Origin: Chitinophagaceae bacterium
Lineage (GTDB): Bacteria > Bacteroidota > Bacteroidia > Chitinophagales > Chitinophagaceae
Length of the DNA stretch: 64,000 bases
Assembly (NCBI GenBank): GCA_016786745.1
Contig: JAEUVS010000038.1
Location: forward strand, 62,001-126,000
Direction of reading: 5' to 3'
In this document: positions 9,013 to 18,029 of the stretch, one piece after another
Position numbering within the stretch: the first letter of the stretch is position 1
Layout: each line of letters starts with the position of its first letter
Notes under the pieces: model-generated
Databases searched by the model: none
What the model was told of the DNA's origin: nothing
What the model saw: only the letters and a program-made list of their open reading frames with translations
Made by a program: the position numbers and the translations under genes

Positions 9013-10746
9013 ATGCTCCTGATCGTTTGCGCGTGGATAGCCTGGTTCCTGGTATCACTTTCCATTGGCTCTGCTTCGCTGAAGTTAATATCGCTGGTCG
9101 CAGGCGGCAGAACAACATCCAGCTACAATTTATTTTACCGGTTTTGGTTTGGATTCGCAGTGTTGGTTGCGTTGCTGCAGATCATTTCACTTTTTTTGCC
9201 AATTGGAAATTCCGCACTCGGCATCATCTGTGTAGTGGCGCTGGCAGGCATAATTTTAAATGCAAAAAATGTTTTTACCGGCGTTTCGTTGTTTTTCAAA
9301 AGTTCCCTGCGACTCACAAATATTCTTGCTTTCCTGGGTGTACTCATAGTGTTGATATTGGTTTCATATTCTGCGAATAAAAACGTTACCCATACCGATA
9401 CATTCATCTACCACTACAACGCGGTAAAATGGGTAAAAGAATATTCGGTTGTACCCGGCCTGGCAAACCTGCATGGCAGATTGGGTTTCAATAGTTCGTT
9501 TTTTCTTTTTGCCGCGCTTACCGAAACGGGCATCTATACGGGTCACTCGGCGCAGGTAGCCCTGTCGTTTTTGATGGTAATGGCGCTTCTTCATTGGTTG
9601 TCCATAATAAGTAACCGCCGCTCATATATGCCATCGCGCATATTTTGTATGATGACGATTGTTTTTATCGCCATCCATATAGGACTGAAAATGGACATCG
9701 CATCATTGGCTACCGATTATCCCATGGCAATTGTCATCCTGGTTTTTTGTCTTGCCCTGATTGATAAAATAGAGAACAAGGCGCTTTTGCTCTTGTCGTT
9801 ATCGGCGCTTGCGTTCACCTTTAAACTGAGTGGTATGCCCGCTATCGCCATTGCACTTATCGCAGTGGCGGGCCGCTTGTGGTATCTTAGATACCGTGAG
9901 GGAGCAACAAATGTTTGGAAACAACAATGGCGATTGTCTGTGGCATCTTTCGCGGTATTATGTATAGTGGCCGGTGGTTTCATTACCAGGAATATCATTG
10001 TTTCGGGTTGGCTGATCTATCCGTTTCCGGTTGGTAATCTTCATTTGCCGTGGTCGTCGCCCGGGCCGTATGTCCTGGATTTGATAGCGTGGATAAAAAG
10101 TTATCCGAAGATTCCCGGCGGGGCCTCGCCGCAAACAATTGAAGGGAACACCTTTTACTATTGGTTTACCCAGTGGTTTTACCAGTTTATGCAGACGTTC
10201 GAATATGTTATGCTGTTTGCGTCGTCGGTTTTTTTAGTTTGGGCGGGTTTGCAAACACCGAGGCTTTCGCAGTTTATTTATTCGAGGCGGGCGCTGATAT
10301 TACTTCTATTGTTTGCTTTGCTCTCTATTGTATTCTGGTTTACTTCTGCACCGGATGTGCGGTTTGGTTCAGTTTACTTTTACATTCTTCTCGGTGCGTC
10401 TGTAGCAATACTGTACGAAAGCAGCAGCGAGAAAAAGTTCCTGAAGCTGGCGATATACGCAGGGTTTACTTTTATGGTGGTTCATCATACACCGGCTTAC
10501 GCCGCAGACAGGCACCCGATGTGGTTTACTCTCGCGCAGACCGTGCAACCGAAACTTGTGAGGGTGATAGCGAGTCCACCCGGCGAAAATCCACCGCTCT
10601 ACATCTATATGCCGGCGGAAGGCAACCAGTGCGGTGATTCACCACTGCCATGCACACCGTACGCCGGCGGAAAATTGCATGTGCACCAACTAATTCGCCA
10701 GCGCGTGCCCGGCGATATATCAAAAGGATTTCTTCCACCAAAATAA
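9013..10746 (+). CDS. polytopic membrane protein of the LIC_10190 type (GT-C-like)
   Basis: 577 residues with roughly a dozen hydrophobic segments. The loop after the first three or four helices holds HTDTFIYHYNAVKWVKEY and GLANLHGRLGFNSSFF, a signature I associate with the LIC_10190 membrane-protein family. The acidic residue in a large loop and the overall topology resemble GT-C glycosyltransferases that use lipid-linked donors. A soluble tail follows the last helix (about 520-577), with CGDSPLPCTPYAGG. It is flanked by a pseudopilin-like protein and by a GT2 enzyme of the dolichyl-phosphate mannosyltransferase type, which could supply a lipid-phosphate sugar. Transferase activity is inference. 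Confidence 0.6.
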   Translation: MLLIVCAWIAWFLVSLSIGSASLKLISLVAGGRTTSSYNLFYRFWFGFAVLVALLQIISLFLPIGNSALGIICVVALAGIILNAKNVFTGVSLFFKSSLRLTNILAFLGVLIVLILVSYSANKNVTHTDTFIYHYNAVKWVKEYSVVPGLANLHGRLGFNSSFFLFAALTETGIYTGHSAQVALSFLMVMALLHWLSIISNRRSYMPSRIFCMMTIVFIAIHIGLKMDIASLATDYPMAIVILVFCLALIDKIENKALLLLSLSALAFTFKLSGMPAIAIALIAVAGRLWYLRYREGATNVWKQQWRLSVASFAVLCIVAGGFITRNIIVSGWLIYPFPVGNLHLPWSSPGPYVLDLIAWIKSYPKIPGGASPQTIEGNTFYYWFTQWFYQFMQTFEYVMLFASSVFLVWAGLQTPRLSQFIYSRRALILLLLFALLSIVFWFTSAPDVRFGSVYFYILLGASVAILYESSSEKKFLKLAIYAGFTFMVVHHTPAYAADRHPMWFTLAQTVQPKLVRVIASPPGENPPLYIYMPAEGNQCGDSPLPCTPYAGGKLHVHQLIRQRVPGDISKGFLPPK

Positions 10747-10763
10747 TTCAACCCTAAAGGATC

Positions 10764-11495
10764 ATGACTAACGATCAAAAAAAAGTGTTATCAATCATTA
10801 TTCCCGCATACAATGAGGAGTCATCAATCTTTACCATTCTCGAAAGCCTTCATAAGGTGGAGTTGTATGGCGGAATCGGCAAGGAACTTGTCGTGGTGAA
10901 CGATTGTTCGACCGATGGCACTGAATCAAAAGTGCTCGAATTTCAGAAAGCCTGTCCCGACCTGGTGGTCATTTATTGTAAACATGAGGTGAACCAGGGT
11001 AAAGGTGCGGCGATTCATACCGGAATAGTAAAAGCTTCAGGCGATTTTATTATCGTGCAGGACGCCGATCTCGAATACGATCCGCGGGAATTTAACATCC
11101 TGCTGAAGCCCATCCTTGAGGGGTTTGCAGACGTAGTTTACGGCTCTCGTTTCCTGGGCGGAAAAGCACACCGCATTCTTTTCTTCTGGCACACCGTAGG
11201 CAACAAAATTCTCACTTTCACATCTAATATGTTCACGAACCTGAACCTGTCGGATATGGAAACGTGTTATAAGTTATTTAAAGCTGATATCATCAAGAAC
11301 ATTAAACTGAAGGAGAAGAGGTTTGGCTTTGAGCCGGAGGTTACTTCGAAGATCGCGCGTATTCCTGGCATCAGGATTTATGAAGTGGGTATTTCCTATT
11401 ACGGAAGAACCTATCACGAAGGAAAAAAAATTGGCTGGAAAGATGGGATGCGTGCACTGTACTGTATCCTCAAGTATAATTTGTTTGTAAGATGA
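10764..11495 (+). CDS. GT2 glycosyltransferase, polyprenyl-phosphate sugar synthase-like
   Basis: 243 residues of a GT-A fold. It opens with [13 protein letters not shown] (nucleotide-binding strand), then [10 protein letters not shown] and the metal-binding DAD at 100-102 ([11 protein letters not shown]). The length, the [13 protein letters not shown] region and the absence of C-terminal membrane helices match dolichyl- or undecaprenyl-phosphate mannose/glucose synthases. It probably makes a polyprenyl-phosphate-linked sugar at the cytoplasmic face of the membrane for the polytopic protein encoded just upstream. Its stop overlaps the next start by 4 nt, showing translational coupling with the methyltransferase. 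Confidence 0.82.
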   Translation: MTNDQKKVLSIIIPAYNEESSIFTILESLHKVELYGGIGKELVVVNDCSTDGTESKVLEFQKACPDLVVIYCKHEVNQGKGAAIHTGIVKASGDFIIVQDADLEYDPREFNILLKPILEGFADVVYGSRFLGGKAHRILFFWHTVGNKILTFTSNMFTNLNLSDMETCYKLFKADIIKNIKLKEKRFGFEPEVTSKIARIPGIRIYEVGISYYGRTYHEGKKIGWKDGMRALYCILKYNLFVR

Positions 11496-12217
11496 GTGAA
11501 TTTCAATACAAAGACATAGACCCGGAAGGATGGCAGACGCTTGAGGCGATTGCAGAAGCAGACCGTTTCAATGAGTGGATGTATAAAACAATTCGGCCTT
11601 TCTGTAACGGCAGGATTTTAGAAATCGGCAGCGGCATCGGAAATATTTCGAAGTATTTTGTTGATGCCGGCGCCGACATTACACTCAGCGATATCCGGCC
11701 CGTGTACTGTGAAGTACTAAAAAAGAACTTTCCCGGAAAAGATATCGTTCAGCTCGACCTTGTGCATCCTTCATTTGAAACGGAGTATGCCCAATACATC
11801 GGAACATACGATTCCGCATTCGCGTTAAATGTTGTGGAGCATATCGAAAAGGATTCGCTGGCGATCCGTAATTGTTTTAAACTATTAAAAAGCAACGGAC
11901 ATCTCGTAATTCTTGTTCCTGCTTACCCCGCATTGTATAACCGCTTCGACCGCGAGCTGGAACATTTCCGCCGCTACACGAGGAAGCAGTTGAACGGATT
12001 GCTCGCGACAGAAAATTTTACGATCAAACATTCGCAATATTTCAACTTTATGGGCATCCCCGGATGGTACGTGTCAGGAAAGCTTCAAAAAAATAAAACC
12101 ATTCCTAAATCGCAGATGTCGTTTTACAACAAGCTTGTGCCAATATTCAAGCTTGTCGACAAATGCGTTTTTAACCGCGTTGGCCTGTCGGTGATAAGTG
12201 TGGGTGTTAAAAAATAA
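11492..12217 (+). CDS. class I SAM-dependent methyltransferase
   Basis: 241 residues. The SAM-binding glycine loop is [12 protein letters not shown] (about 34-45), followed by the acidic LSDIRP and the motif [12 protein letters not shown] in the position typical of UbiE/Methyltransf_11 members. No signal peptide or membrane helix is seen, so it should be cytoplasmic. It overlaps the GT2 gene by 4 nt and is the last gene of the cluster. Methylation of a lipid carrier or glycan intermediate is suggested by context; the substrate cannot be read from sequence. It ends directly against the stop of the convergent nitrilase gene. Confidence 0.8.
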   Translation: MSEFQYKDIDPEGWQTLEAIAEADRFNEWMYKTIRPFCNGRILEIGSGIGNISKYFVDAGADITLSDIRPVYCEVLKKNFPGKDIVQLDLVHPSFETEYAQYIGTYDSAFALNVVEHIEKDSLAIRNCFKLLKSNGHLVILVPAYPALYNRFDRELEHFRRYTRKQLNGLLATENFTIKHSQYFNFMGIPGWYVSGKLQKNKTIPKSQMSFYNKLVPIFKLVDKCVFNRVGLSVISVGVKK

Positions 12218-13243
12218 CTATACTCTTTTCGGGTTGTGTTTTTGCTCGGCCGCGAGTAAGTGTTCGCGGTAACTTTTTAGTTTAAACTCTTTCATCACGT
12301 CTGCGATTTTCACATCGGCAGATAAACTTTCTATCACGGAAAACTCTTCTTCATGAAGAGATGATATCCGGATTTTTCTTCCGTACTTCTGTTGTATAGC
12401 AGGAAAGCTTTGCACATATGGCCAGCTTGCGAGAAAAGCCTTCTCGAGGTTTACAGGCGCACAAACGCCCCAATCGCTCCAGTTACCGCTCACCGCGATA
12501 TCGGATCCGGTGATGTCAACAATTCTTGTTGAGTTTTTCAGTGTGCTCGATACCATGTAATACTGGTTTTCCCACGCTTTTGCATTCAATTTTTTACCCG
12601 CTGCGAAAGCCGATGGCCAAAAAACAATCTCGGCGCCTTTCCTGGCAAGCGCTCTCCAGGCCTCCGGCCATTCAATATCAAAACATATCTGGATGCCGAT
12701 CGTGCCGAAGTCGGTTTTAAAAACCGGCGGATCGAGCGGTCCTGGTGTAATTCCCATTTCCTCCACTTCGCTTTCCGTGATCCTGCATTTGCGGTATTCG
12801 CCCACCATTTTACCCTGCCGATCGATAAGCACGGCGGCATTATAATATTTTCCGTTCTCTACGGTATTTATCGGGCAAATAACATAACAGTTGTGCTTCC
12901 TTGCGAACTCCTGGAAGGGTCCGGCGGTGCGCCCGCTTCCATCTTCCGCATGCGTCTGCAGGTCGCGTTGCGCTGGATCCAGGAATGTTTCGGGCAGGCA
13001 GTAAATATCTGGTTTAAACGGCACGGCGTTTTCCATTTGTTCCAGCATCAGCTGGATGCCTTCTTTAAATGATTTCCCGTGGCCATAACTGTTTGTCATA
13101 GCCGCTATCCATACTTCTCTCGGCTTTTCGTTTGCTTTTGGGTTTTCCGCGGCTTTCGCGGAGGTGGAGATTCCCAGGGTGGCAGCGCCAAATGTTCCTG
13201 CTGATGCGTTCTTCACAAAGTTTCGGCGGTTAATGTGTTTCAT
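12218..13243 (-). CDS. exported carbon-nitrogen hydrolase (nitrilase superfamily)
   Basis: 341 residues. The leader MKHINRRNFVKNASAG has a twin-arginine motif followed by a moderately hydrophobic stretch, so Tat export is likely. The nitrilase triad is visible: Glu85 (YCLPETFLD), Lys152 (GEYRKCRI) and Cys187 (GIQICFDIEWPE). The superfamily hydrolyses amides, nitriles or N-carbamoyl compounds; this member is not close enough to a named enzyme for a substrate call. Export of a nitrilase is unusual and fits the window's trend of moving degradative enzymes to the periplasm. Its stop abuts the methyltransferase stop with no gap and no terminator hairpin is evident. Confidence 0.8.
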   Translation of the reverse strand: MKHINRRNFVKNASAGTFGAATLGISTSAKAAENPKANEKPREVWIAAMTNSYGHGKSFKEGIQLMLEQMENAVPFKPDIYCLPETFLDPAQRDLQTHAEDGSGRTAGPFQEFARKHNCYVICPINTVENGKYYNAAVLIDRQGKMVGEYRKCRITESEVEEMGITPGPLDPPVFKTDFGTIGIQICFDIEWPEAWRALARKGAEIVFWPSAFAAGKKLNAKAWENQYYMVSSTLKNSTRIVDITGSDIAVSGNWSDWGVCAPVNLEKAFLASWPYVQSFPAIQQKYGRKIRISSLHEEEFSVIESLSADVKIADVMKEFKLKSYREHLLAAEQKHNPKRV

Positions 13244-13289
13244 TAGTTCATTTTTTTGAAAGATATTAAGGTACTCTTTTTAAAACAAT

Positions 13290-13307
13290 GGTTAAAAATC
13301 TTTAACC
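13290..13307. promoter_or_regulatory. 18-bp dyad in divergent promoter region
   Basis: GGTTAAA (13290-13296) and TTTAACC (13301-13307) form a perfect 7-bp inverted repeat around AATC. It lies between the divergent nitrilase and beta-barrel genes, 51 bp from the latter's ATG. It could be an operator; AT-rich chance palindromes are common. Confidence 0.3.
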
Positions 13308-13358
13308 CATCAAATAAAATGCACCTATAATTCGATATTGCGTTTAAAAAGAGTCAGG

Positions 13359-13964
13359 ATGTACAGATTAGCACTGGCCCTGCTGCTGTTGTTCGCCGGA
13401 TCAGCGGCGCTGGCGCAGGATAAAGAGGAGGCCCCTGGCGGTTTCCGGAAAGACAAACTTTTTACTGGCGGTAGTATTTCTCTCGGCCTTGGCAACAACA
13501 CGTTCCAGGTGGGCGCAAGTCCCGTATTCGGGTATAGTATTGCCCGCTGGCTCGACGCAGGTATAATAGCCAATTACAATTATACTTCTTACCGCGATGT
13601 AGTGGCGTTCAACGATAAACTGCGGTACACTACGTATGGCGGTGGCGCCTTCACGAGAATATATCCCATTCGCTTTTTATTCGCGCATGTACAGTTTGAA
13701 CATAATTTCATCAAGCAAAAATATATTCCCCGCGACGCCGCAAATGAAACACACAACGTAGATGCAAACAGCCTCTTGCTTGGCGCCGGCATCGCTACCG
13801 AACGATACCCCGACGACGGCCGGCCATTCTTTTACCTGTCAATTCTATTCGACGTCCTCGATAATGATAATTCGCCTTATGTGCGTTCCGATGGAAGCCT
13901 GCTGCCGATTCTAAGAGCGGGCATCCAGGTGCCGTTGTTCCAGGGCTCAAAACCCAGGTATTAA
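13359..13964 (+). CDS. predicted outer-membrane beta-barrel protein, function unknown
   Basis: The ATG at 13359 starts a standard signal peptide (MYRLALALLLLFAGSAALAQ); an upstream in-frame TTG would add a charged stretch before it and is not favoured. The 201-residue product has alternating hydrophobic/aromatic strands (GGSISLGLGNNTFQVGASPVF, cut here; AGIIANYNYTSYRD; VQFEHNFIKQKY), as in eight-stranded outer-membrane barrels. It ends GIQVPLFQGSKPRY, not with the usual terminal Phe, which weakens a classical BAM signal. No enzymatic motif is visible. It stands alone between a divergent nitrilase and a convergent small secreted protein and is followed by a strong terminator. Confidence 0.65.
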   Translation: MYRLALALLLLFAGSAALAQDKEEAPGGFRKDKLFTGGSISLGLGNNTFQVGASPVFGYSIARWLDAGIIANYNYTSYRDVVAFNDKLRYTTYGGGAFTRIYPIRFLFAHVQFEHNFIKQKYIPRDAANETHNVDANSLLLGAGIATERYPDDGRPFFYLSILFDVLDNDNSPYVRSDGSLLPILRAGIQVPLFQGSKPRY

Positions 13965-13987
13965 TTAAATGTAGTTTCCTTAAAGGC

Positions 13988-14018
13988 AAAAAGGCCTCAC
14001 TTACGTGAAGGCCTTTTT
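13988..14018. terminator. bidirectional intrinsic terminator
   Basis: AAAAAGGCC(T)CAC at 13988-14000 pairs with GTGAAGGCCTTTTT at 14005-14018 around a TTAC loop, with one bulged base. Both strands end in T-runs, serving the barrel gene and the convergent gene at 14042. Confidence 0.88.
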
Positions 14019-14041
14019 CGATTTATGATGAGTGGTAAGAT

Positions 14042-14497
14042 TTAGCTCTTTGAAAAAACCAGCCTGGTTATAAATATCCCTTCGCCATCCTGCGAACCGG
14101 CATTGCTTTCAACACCGCTCGTAACAAATAACAGTTTCCAACCATCCTTTCCGAGTTCATTGATCTTCGCCGCAATCAGCGCATCATTGGAAGCGATGTT
14201 TTGAAAGTTGATACCTGTAAGGCTGTAAAAGTTCAGCAGCTTGGTTTCAGAAAGCTCGTCTACTTTCAAATCCTTCCTTTTTACTTTTCCTTGCTGACTG
14301 TCTTTTCCATTCGTTCTTTCGGTTGTTGCATTCCCGATAACCACGTCCGATTTTGTTTCTATTATTCTCGATCTTCCCATACCCCCGGGAACTATCGATT
14401 CCACAACTGTAACAACTTTGTATTCTACAGGTAAATCCTGTGCCAAACCCGAAAAACTAATTGTGAAAATTGCAAAAAATGTAAGTGCGAGTTTCAT
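14042..14497 (-). CDS. small secreted protein, DUF4177-like
   Basis: 151 residues with a signal peptide (MKLALTFFAIFTISFSGLAQ). The first strand EYKVVTVVES and the C-terminal pattern INELGKDGWKLLFVTSG followed by FITRLVFSK resemble DUF4177-type domains, in which a strand, a helix and the 'GW(E/K)L' turn recur. In this protein the two halves are separated by a polar insert of about 70 residues. No catalytic motif is visible and I do not recognise a function. It is 25 nt downstream of the next minus-strand gene and probably shares its transcript. Confidence 0.6.
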   Translation of the reverse strand: MKLALTFFAIFTISFSGLAQDLPVEYKVVTVVESIVPGGMGRSRIIETKSDVVIGNATTERTNGKDSQQGKVKRKDLKVDELSETKLLNFYSLTGINFQNIASNDALIAAKINELGKDGWKLLFVTSGVESNAGSQDGEGIFITRLVFSKS

Positions 14498-14522
14498 ATT
14501 CTATTATTATTCTCTGTTTTGA

Positions 14523-15368
14523 TTATTTAATTTCAGCTATCCATTGTTGTACAAAAGCTCTCGCCGGTTCCACCACTTCTTTTCCTGCACGGAAAGCCAT
14601 CTTCCACCTGTTGCCTTTATTCTCATACTCACTCCTCACGAAATATTTCCTTCCATTTTTAGAAACCACCTCGGCACTGTAGTCGATATCGCCTGTTTCG
14701 TTTAGAAATTCTTCGAGGCGGCGCTTGATAAACTGCGAAGGCTCCGCTGGATAAATTTTTTCCCAGTCTTTCAGTAAAGCTTCGTGATTGGCCTCGAGGG
14801 TCTTCAGCATCTGTGGATAGTTTTTCTCATACGTTGTGAAATATTTGTTATTAGGCGATTCAGCTTCCGCGAGTTGCTTCTTTCCTTCTGCGAGCATGTT
14901 CTCATAGATAGGTTTCATCGTGCTGTTGGCCGTTTTCAGTCCTTCCTGCGAAGTAGTGATCATTTTTTTGATCGCCGCTATGTGTTCAGCCTTTATCTCG
15001 GCAGGAGTTTTTACCTCGTCCTTTTTCGGTTTGTTGTTTTGCCTGAGTGTTTCGTATTCCTTCTTAAATGCTTCAGATGCTACGTGCTGCTTTGTATAAA
15101 CAAGGAGGTCCTTTGTGATCTGGCCACGGTCGCCTGCAAGCACATTCTTAATGTTTTTCAGACCGTAGGCATCTAACGAGCCGCCGATAATGCTTTGGGT
15201 GATTTTTTCATCTGCGGCATTTTTCGAAATGCCCAGTTGCTTCATAAAGTCATCGCCTATGCGGTGAACGCTGAAGGAGTTAAGCATGAAGATGCTGAAA
15301 AGTAATGCCGAGCATACGATCACGTTTGCCAGCAGTGAAAGATATTTATCTGAGGTAGATTGTTTCAT
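14523..15368 (-). CDS. membrane-anchored helical protein, function unknown
   Basis: The ATG at 15368 (MKQSTSDKYLSLLANVIV) is preferred over one at 15419, since it places the hydrophobic helix LLANVIVCSALLFSIFML immediately after a short charged start; this gives 281 residues. The rest is highly charged and helical (KKDEVKTPAEIKAEHIAAIKK, cut short here), consistent with a coiled coil or tether in the periplasm. The C-terminus DIDYSAEVVSKNGRKYFVRSEYENKGNRW could form a small beta domain; only part is quoted as evidence of strand-like alternation. I recognise no family. It is divergent from the DUF5009 gene across a LacI-type operator candidate. Confidence 0.55.
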   Translation of the reverse strand: MKQSTSDKYLSLLANVIVCSALLFSIFMLNSFSVHRIGDDFMKQLGISKNAADEKITQSIIGGSLDAYGLKNIKNVLAGDRGQITKDLLVYTKQHVASEAFKKEYETLRQNNKPKKDEVKTPAEIKAEHIAAIKKMITTSQEGLKTANSTMKPIYENMLAEGKKQLAEAESPNNKYFTTYEKNYPQMLKTLEANHEALLKDWEKIYPAEPSQFIKRRLEEFLNETGDIDYSAEVVSKNGRKYFVRSEYENKGNRWKMAFRAGKEVVEPARAFVQQWIAEIK

Positions 15369-15492
15369 GATTGATGTTTTAACACTTATGTTGTTCGTAT
15401 TGAGGCCGTAAAAATGCATCGAAACCGGCCTGATGGAAAGGGAAGGATGAATGAATTGACATATCCGGCGGGTGAATTGTGAGAAATTTCAT

Positions 15493-15504
15493 GCAAACGT
15501 TTGC
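15493..15504. promoter_or_regulatory. LacI/GalR-type operator, perfect palindrome
   Basis: GCAAACGTTTGC is a perfect 12-bp palindrome matching the LacI/GalR-family operator style (compare the PurR box). It lies between divergent genes, 46 bp upstream of the DUF5009 ATG. An identical copy is at 29418. Confidence 0.7.
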
Positions 15505-15550
15505 TGCCTTGTTTCGTTCAGCAGGGGCGTGTTTTTAGTTATATTTAGAG

Positions 15551-16702
15551 ATGCTAACTGCCACAAAAAAGGTTCTACCGAAGCTCGAGGTTTCAGGTAG
15601 GCCGCTTTCAACCGATCAGCGGGTTCGCTCCATCGACGCTCTTCGCGGTTTCGATATGTTCTGGATTATGGGAGGCCATCCCATTTTTCTCGGGCTCGAC
15701 AACGTTTTTCACAACCGCTTCACAGCCTTTATTAAACAACAGTTCGACCATGTAGAATGGCTGGGATTTAATTTCTGGGACATCATCATGCCCTTATTCC
15801 TCTTTCTCGCCGGGGTTTCAATGGTGTTCTCGCTTAAAAAACGGCTGACCGGCGAAAATGCCCGAAAAAAAATCTGGATACACACTATCAAAAGGGTGGT
15901 GATACTCTGGATTCTTGGATGGATGGTGCAGGGTAAGCTGCTAACGTACGACATCGACAAACTCGAACTATATTCTAATACTTTGCAGGCGATCGCGAGC
16001 GGATACCTGGTCGCAACGCTGTTCACCTTGTACATGCCCATCCGCTACCAGGTACTTGCCACAGCAGGTCTCATGCTGGCTTTCTGGGCGATCCTGGCAC
16101 TCATCCCGGTTGGCGGCACTACTGCTAATGCTTACAGTCAATGGGGCAACGTCGCCTACGTGTTCGACAGGAAGGCGCTTGGCCAGTTTCACGACGGGCA
16201 GGACTATACATGGATCATATCAAGCCTCAACTTTGGCGCTACCACCATGCTTGGCGTGTTTTGCGGGTATATTCTCAGCTCATCGAAAACAGCGATGATA
16301 AAATTCCGTGACCTTGCCCTGTTTGGAACATTCTTAATTATCGGTGGGTTGATCTGGAACGAATGGCATCCCATCATCAAAAAAATATGGACGGGCTCTT
16401 TCGTGCTGTACTCAGGCGGAATATCAGTGCTTATGCTGGCTGTCTTCTACCTGGTGATAGATATTTTTAAAATCAGGTGGGGCTCAGGCTGGCTCGTGGT
16501 TCTCGGGTCGAATGCGATATTGGGATATGTAGCCTGGCATCTTTTTGAACCCGCGTTTGCCAGCGTTTCGTCGGTGTTTGTCGACGGTCTTAAGCCCTAT
16601 ATCGGCGACTGGTATCAGACCGTACTCTATATCGGGGCATTCATGGTAATATTTCTAATTCTTAAATTCATGTACAGGAAAAAAATATTCCTGAAAATAT
16701 GA
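15551..16702 (+). CDS. DUF5009/HGSNAT-like membrane acyltransferase
   Basis: 383 residues with about ten membrane segments. The N-terminal signature RVRSIDALRGFDMFWIMGGH is diagnostic of the bacterial relatives of heparan-alpha-glucosaminide N-acetyltransferase, and FWDIIMPLFLFLAGVSMVFS follows in the second helix. The human homologue carries acetyl groups across the lysosomal membrane to terminal glucosamine; bacterial members are thought to acylate sugars on the far side of the cytoplasmic membrane, but substrates are not established. Its stop overlaps the ATG of the ceramidase-like gene by 4 nt. A LacI-type operator candidate precedes it. Confidence 0.82.
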   Translation: MLTATKKVLPKLEVSGRPLSTDQRVRSIDALRGFDMFWIMGGHPIFLGLDNVFHNRFTAFIKQQFDHVEWLGFNFWDIIMPLFLFLAGVSMVFSLKKRLTGENARKKIWIHTIKRVVILWILGWMVQGKLLTYDIDKLELYSNTLQAIASGYLVATLFTLYMPIRYQVLATAGLMLAFWAILALIPVGGTTANAYSQWGNVAYVFDRKALGQFHDGQDYTWIISSLNFGATTMLGVFCGYILSSSKTAMIKFRDLALFGTFLIIGGLIWNEWHPIIKKIWTGSFVLYSGGISVLMLAVFYLVIDIFKIRWGSGWLVVLGSNAILGYVAWHLFEPAFASVSSVFVDGLKPYIGDWYQTVLYIGAFMVIFLILKFMYRKKIFLKI

Positions 16703-18000
16703 CTGCCAAAATTATTGCTGCTTTATGCTTGCTGTTGTTCTTCACATTTAGCCGGGCTCAGCAGAAAGGTTTTCGTGCTTCGGTTGTAAAAATTGATATC
16801 ACTCCTAGCACCCCAAAGCAACTTCTGGGTTATGGCGCCCGCGTTTCTACCGGTGTCCACGACAGGCTCTATCACCGCATTCTCGCCCTCGACGATGGTG
16901 TTTCACAATTTTATCTCGTATCAACGGATATCTGCCTGGTCTCTCCTTCGGAATATGATCATGTCGCGGCGTTGCTCAATAAAAAGTTTAAGATCAAGCC
17001 GGAAAATTTCTGGTGGTCGGTAACGCATACACATTCGGCGCCGGAAGTAGGAGTACCGGGTCTTGCGGAAGCCTTCATGGGTGAGCGGTATAAACATCCC
17101 GTTGATACCGCTTATACCAATTTCATTGAACAGGCCATTTTAAGTGGCATAGAAGAAGCTCAGAGAAAATTGGAGCCCGCGAAAATTGGCGCTGGCTGGG
17201 GATTTTCGCAGGCGAATATCAACCGGAGAGCAATTGATGAGAACGGCATGGCTACTATTGGCCTTAATCCTGACGGAGCGGTTGACAGGAGGATCGGATT
17301 GATACGAATCGAAAAAGCGGATGGCTCTCCATTAGCAATCATTCCAAATTATGCGATGCATGGCACGGTGCTCGGAGGAAGTTTTGTAGAGATAAGCGGA
17401 GATGCGCCTGGCATTGTCGCAGAGTATGTAGAACAGAAAACAGGCGCCGCGGTTTTATTTATCAATGGAGCGGCGGGTAACCTCGCGCCTATCTACAGTG
17501 TATATGATGATCCAAAATCAGGACACCTCAACCAGTTTCGCGTACTCCTTGGTGATAAAATAGTCGAAGCCAACAGGCAACTGACCACTATGTGGGATTC
17601 AGTGAAGTTGAAAACCGGCTCGATCGTGGTCGAAAGTCCGCGTAAAGAGGGCCTCGGTTGGCCAGCTTACCTCAAGAACTATAGTCGCACTGCGAAAAAT
17701 GGCGCTAACTATGTGAAGGTGCCGGTAAGGTTTCTCAAGATTAATGAGGACGTTGGCATCTGGTCGGCGCCGCTTGAATTGTTCTGCGAAATTTCGAATG
17801 AAGTGCGCGACAGGTCGCCGTTCCCTTTCACGTTCTATTATGGATATACAAACGGATGGCTTGGATATCTTCCCACAGAGGCGGAATGGAAAGCCGGCGG
17901 CTACGAAGTGGATGTAGTTTCACCGTTCACTCCAACAATGGGTAGAACGCTTACAGAATCGGTTGTTTCATACCTCGAAGGCGAATTGCTGAAAAAATAA
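16699..18000 (+). CDS. neutral/alkaline ceramidase-like secreted hydrolase
   Basis: 433 residues with a signal peptide (MTAKIIAALCLLLFFTFSRAQ). It has features of the neutral ceramidase catalytic domain: a start of ASVVKIDITP, the histidine-rich zinc segment VTHTHSAPEVG and the region YAMHGTVLGG...EISGDAPGIVAEYVE matching the NxHx...SGDxxG nucleophile/metal area. It is shorter than full ceramidases (about 650 residues or more) and lacks the C-terminal immunoglobulin-like domain. Amide hydrolysis of a lipid or N-acyl sugar is plausible. Translational coupling to an N-acetyltransferase-like membrane protein hints at linked N-acyl chemistry on sugars, which is inference. Confidence 0.75.
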   Translation: MTAKIIAALCLLLFFTFSRAQQKGFRASVVKIDITPSTPKQLLGYGARVSTGVHDRLYHRILALDDGVSQFYLVSTDICLVSPSEYDHVAALLNKKFKIKPENFWWSVTHTHSAPEVGVPGLAEAFMGERYKHPVDTAYTNFIEQAILSGIEEAQRKLEPAKIGAGWGFSQANINRRAIDENGMATIGLNPDGAVDRRIGLIRIEKADGSPLAIIPNYAMHGTVLGGSFVEISGDAPGIVAEYVEQKTGAAVLFINGAAGNLAPIYSVYDDPKSGHLNQFRVLLGDKIVEANRQLTTMWDSVKLKTGSIVVESPRKEGLGWPAYLKNYSRTAKNGANYVKVPVRFLKINEDVGIWSAPLELFCEISNEVRDRSPFPFTFYYGYTNGWLGYLPTEAEWKAGGYEVDVVSPFTPTMGRTLTESVVSYLEGELLKK

Positions 18001-18029
18001 GGTAACTTAAGGAAACAAACCTCTCCCAT

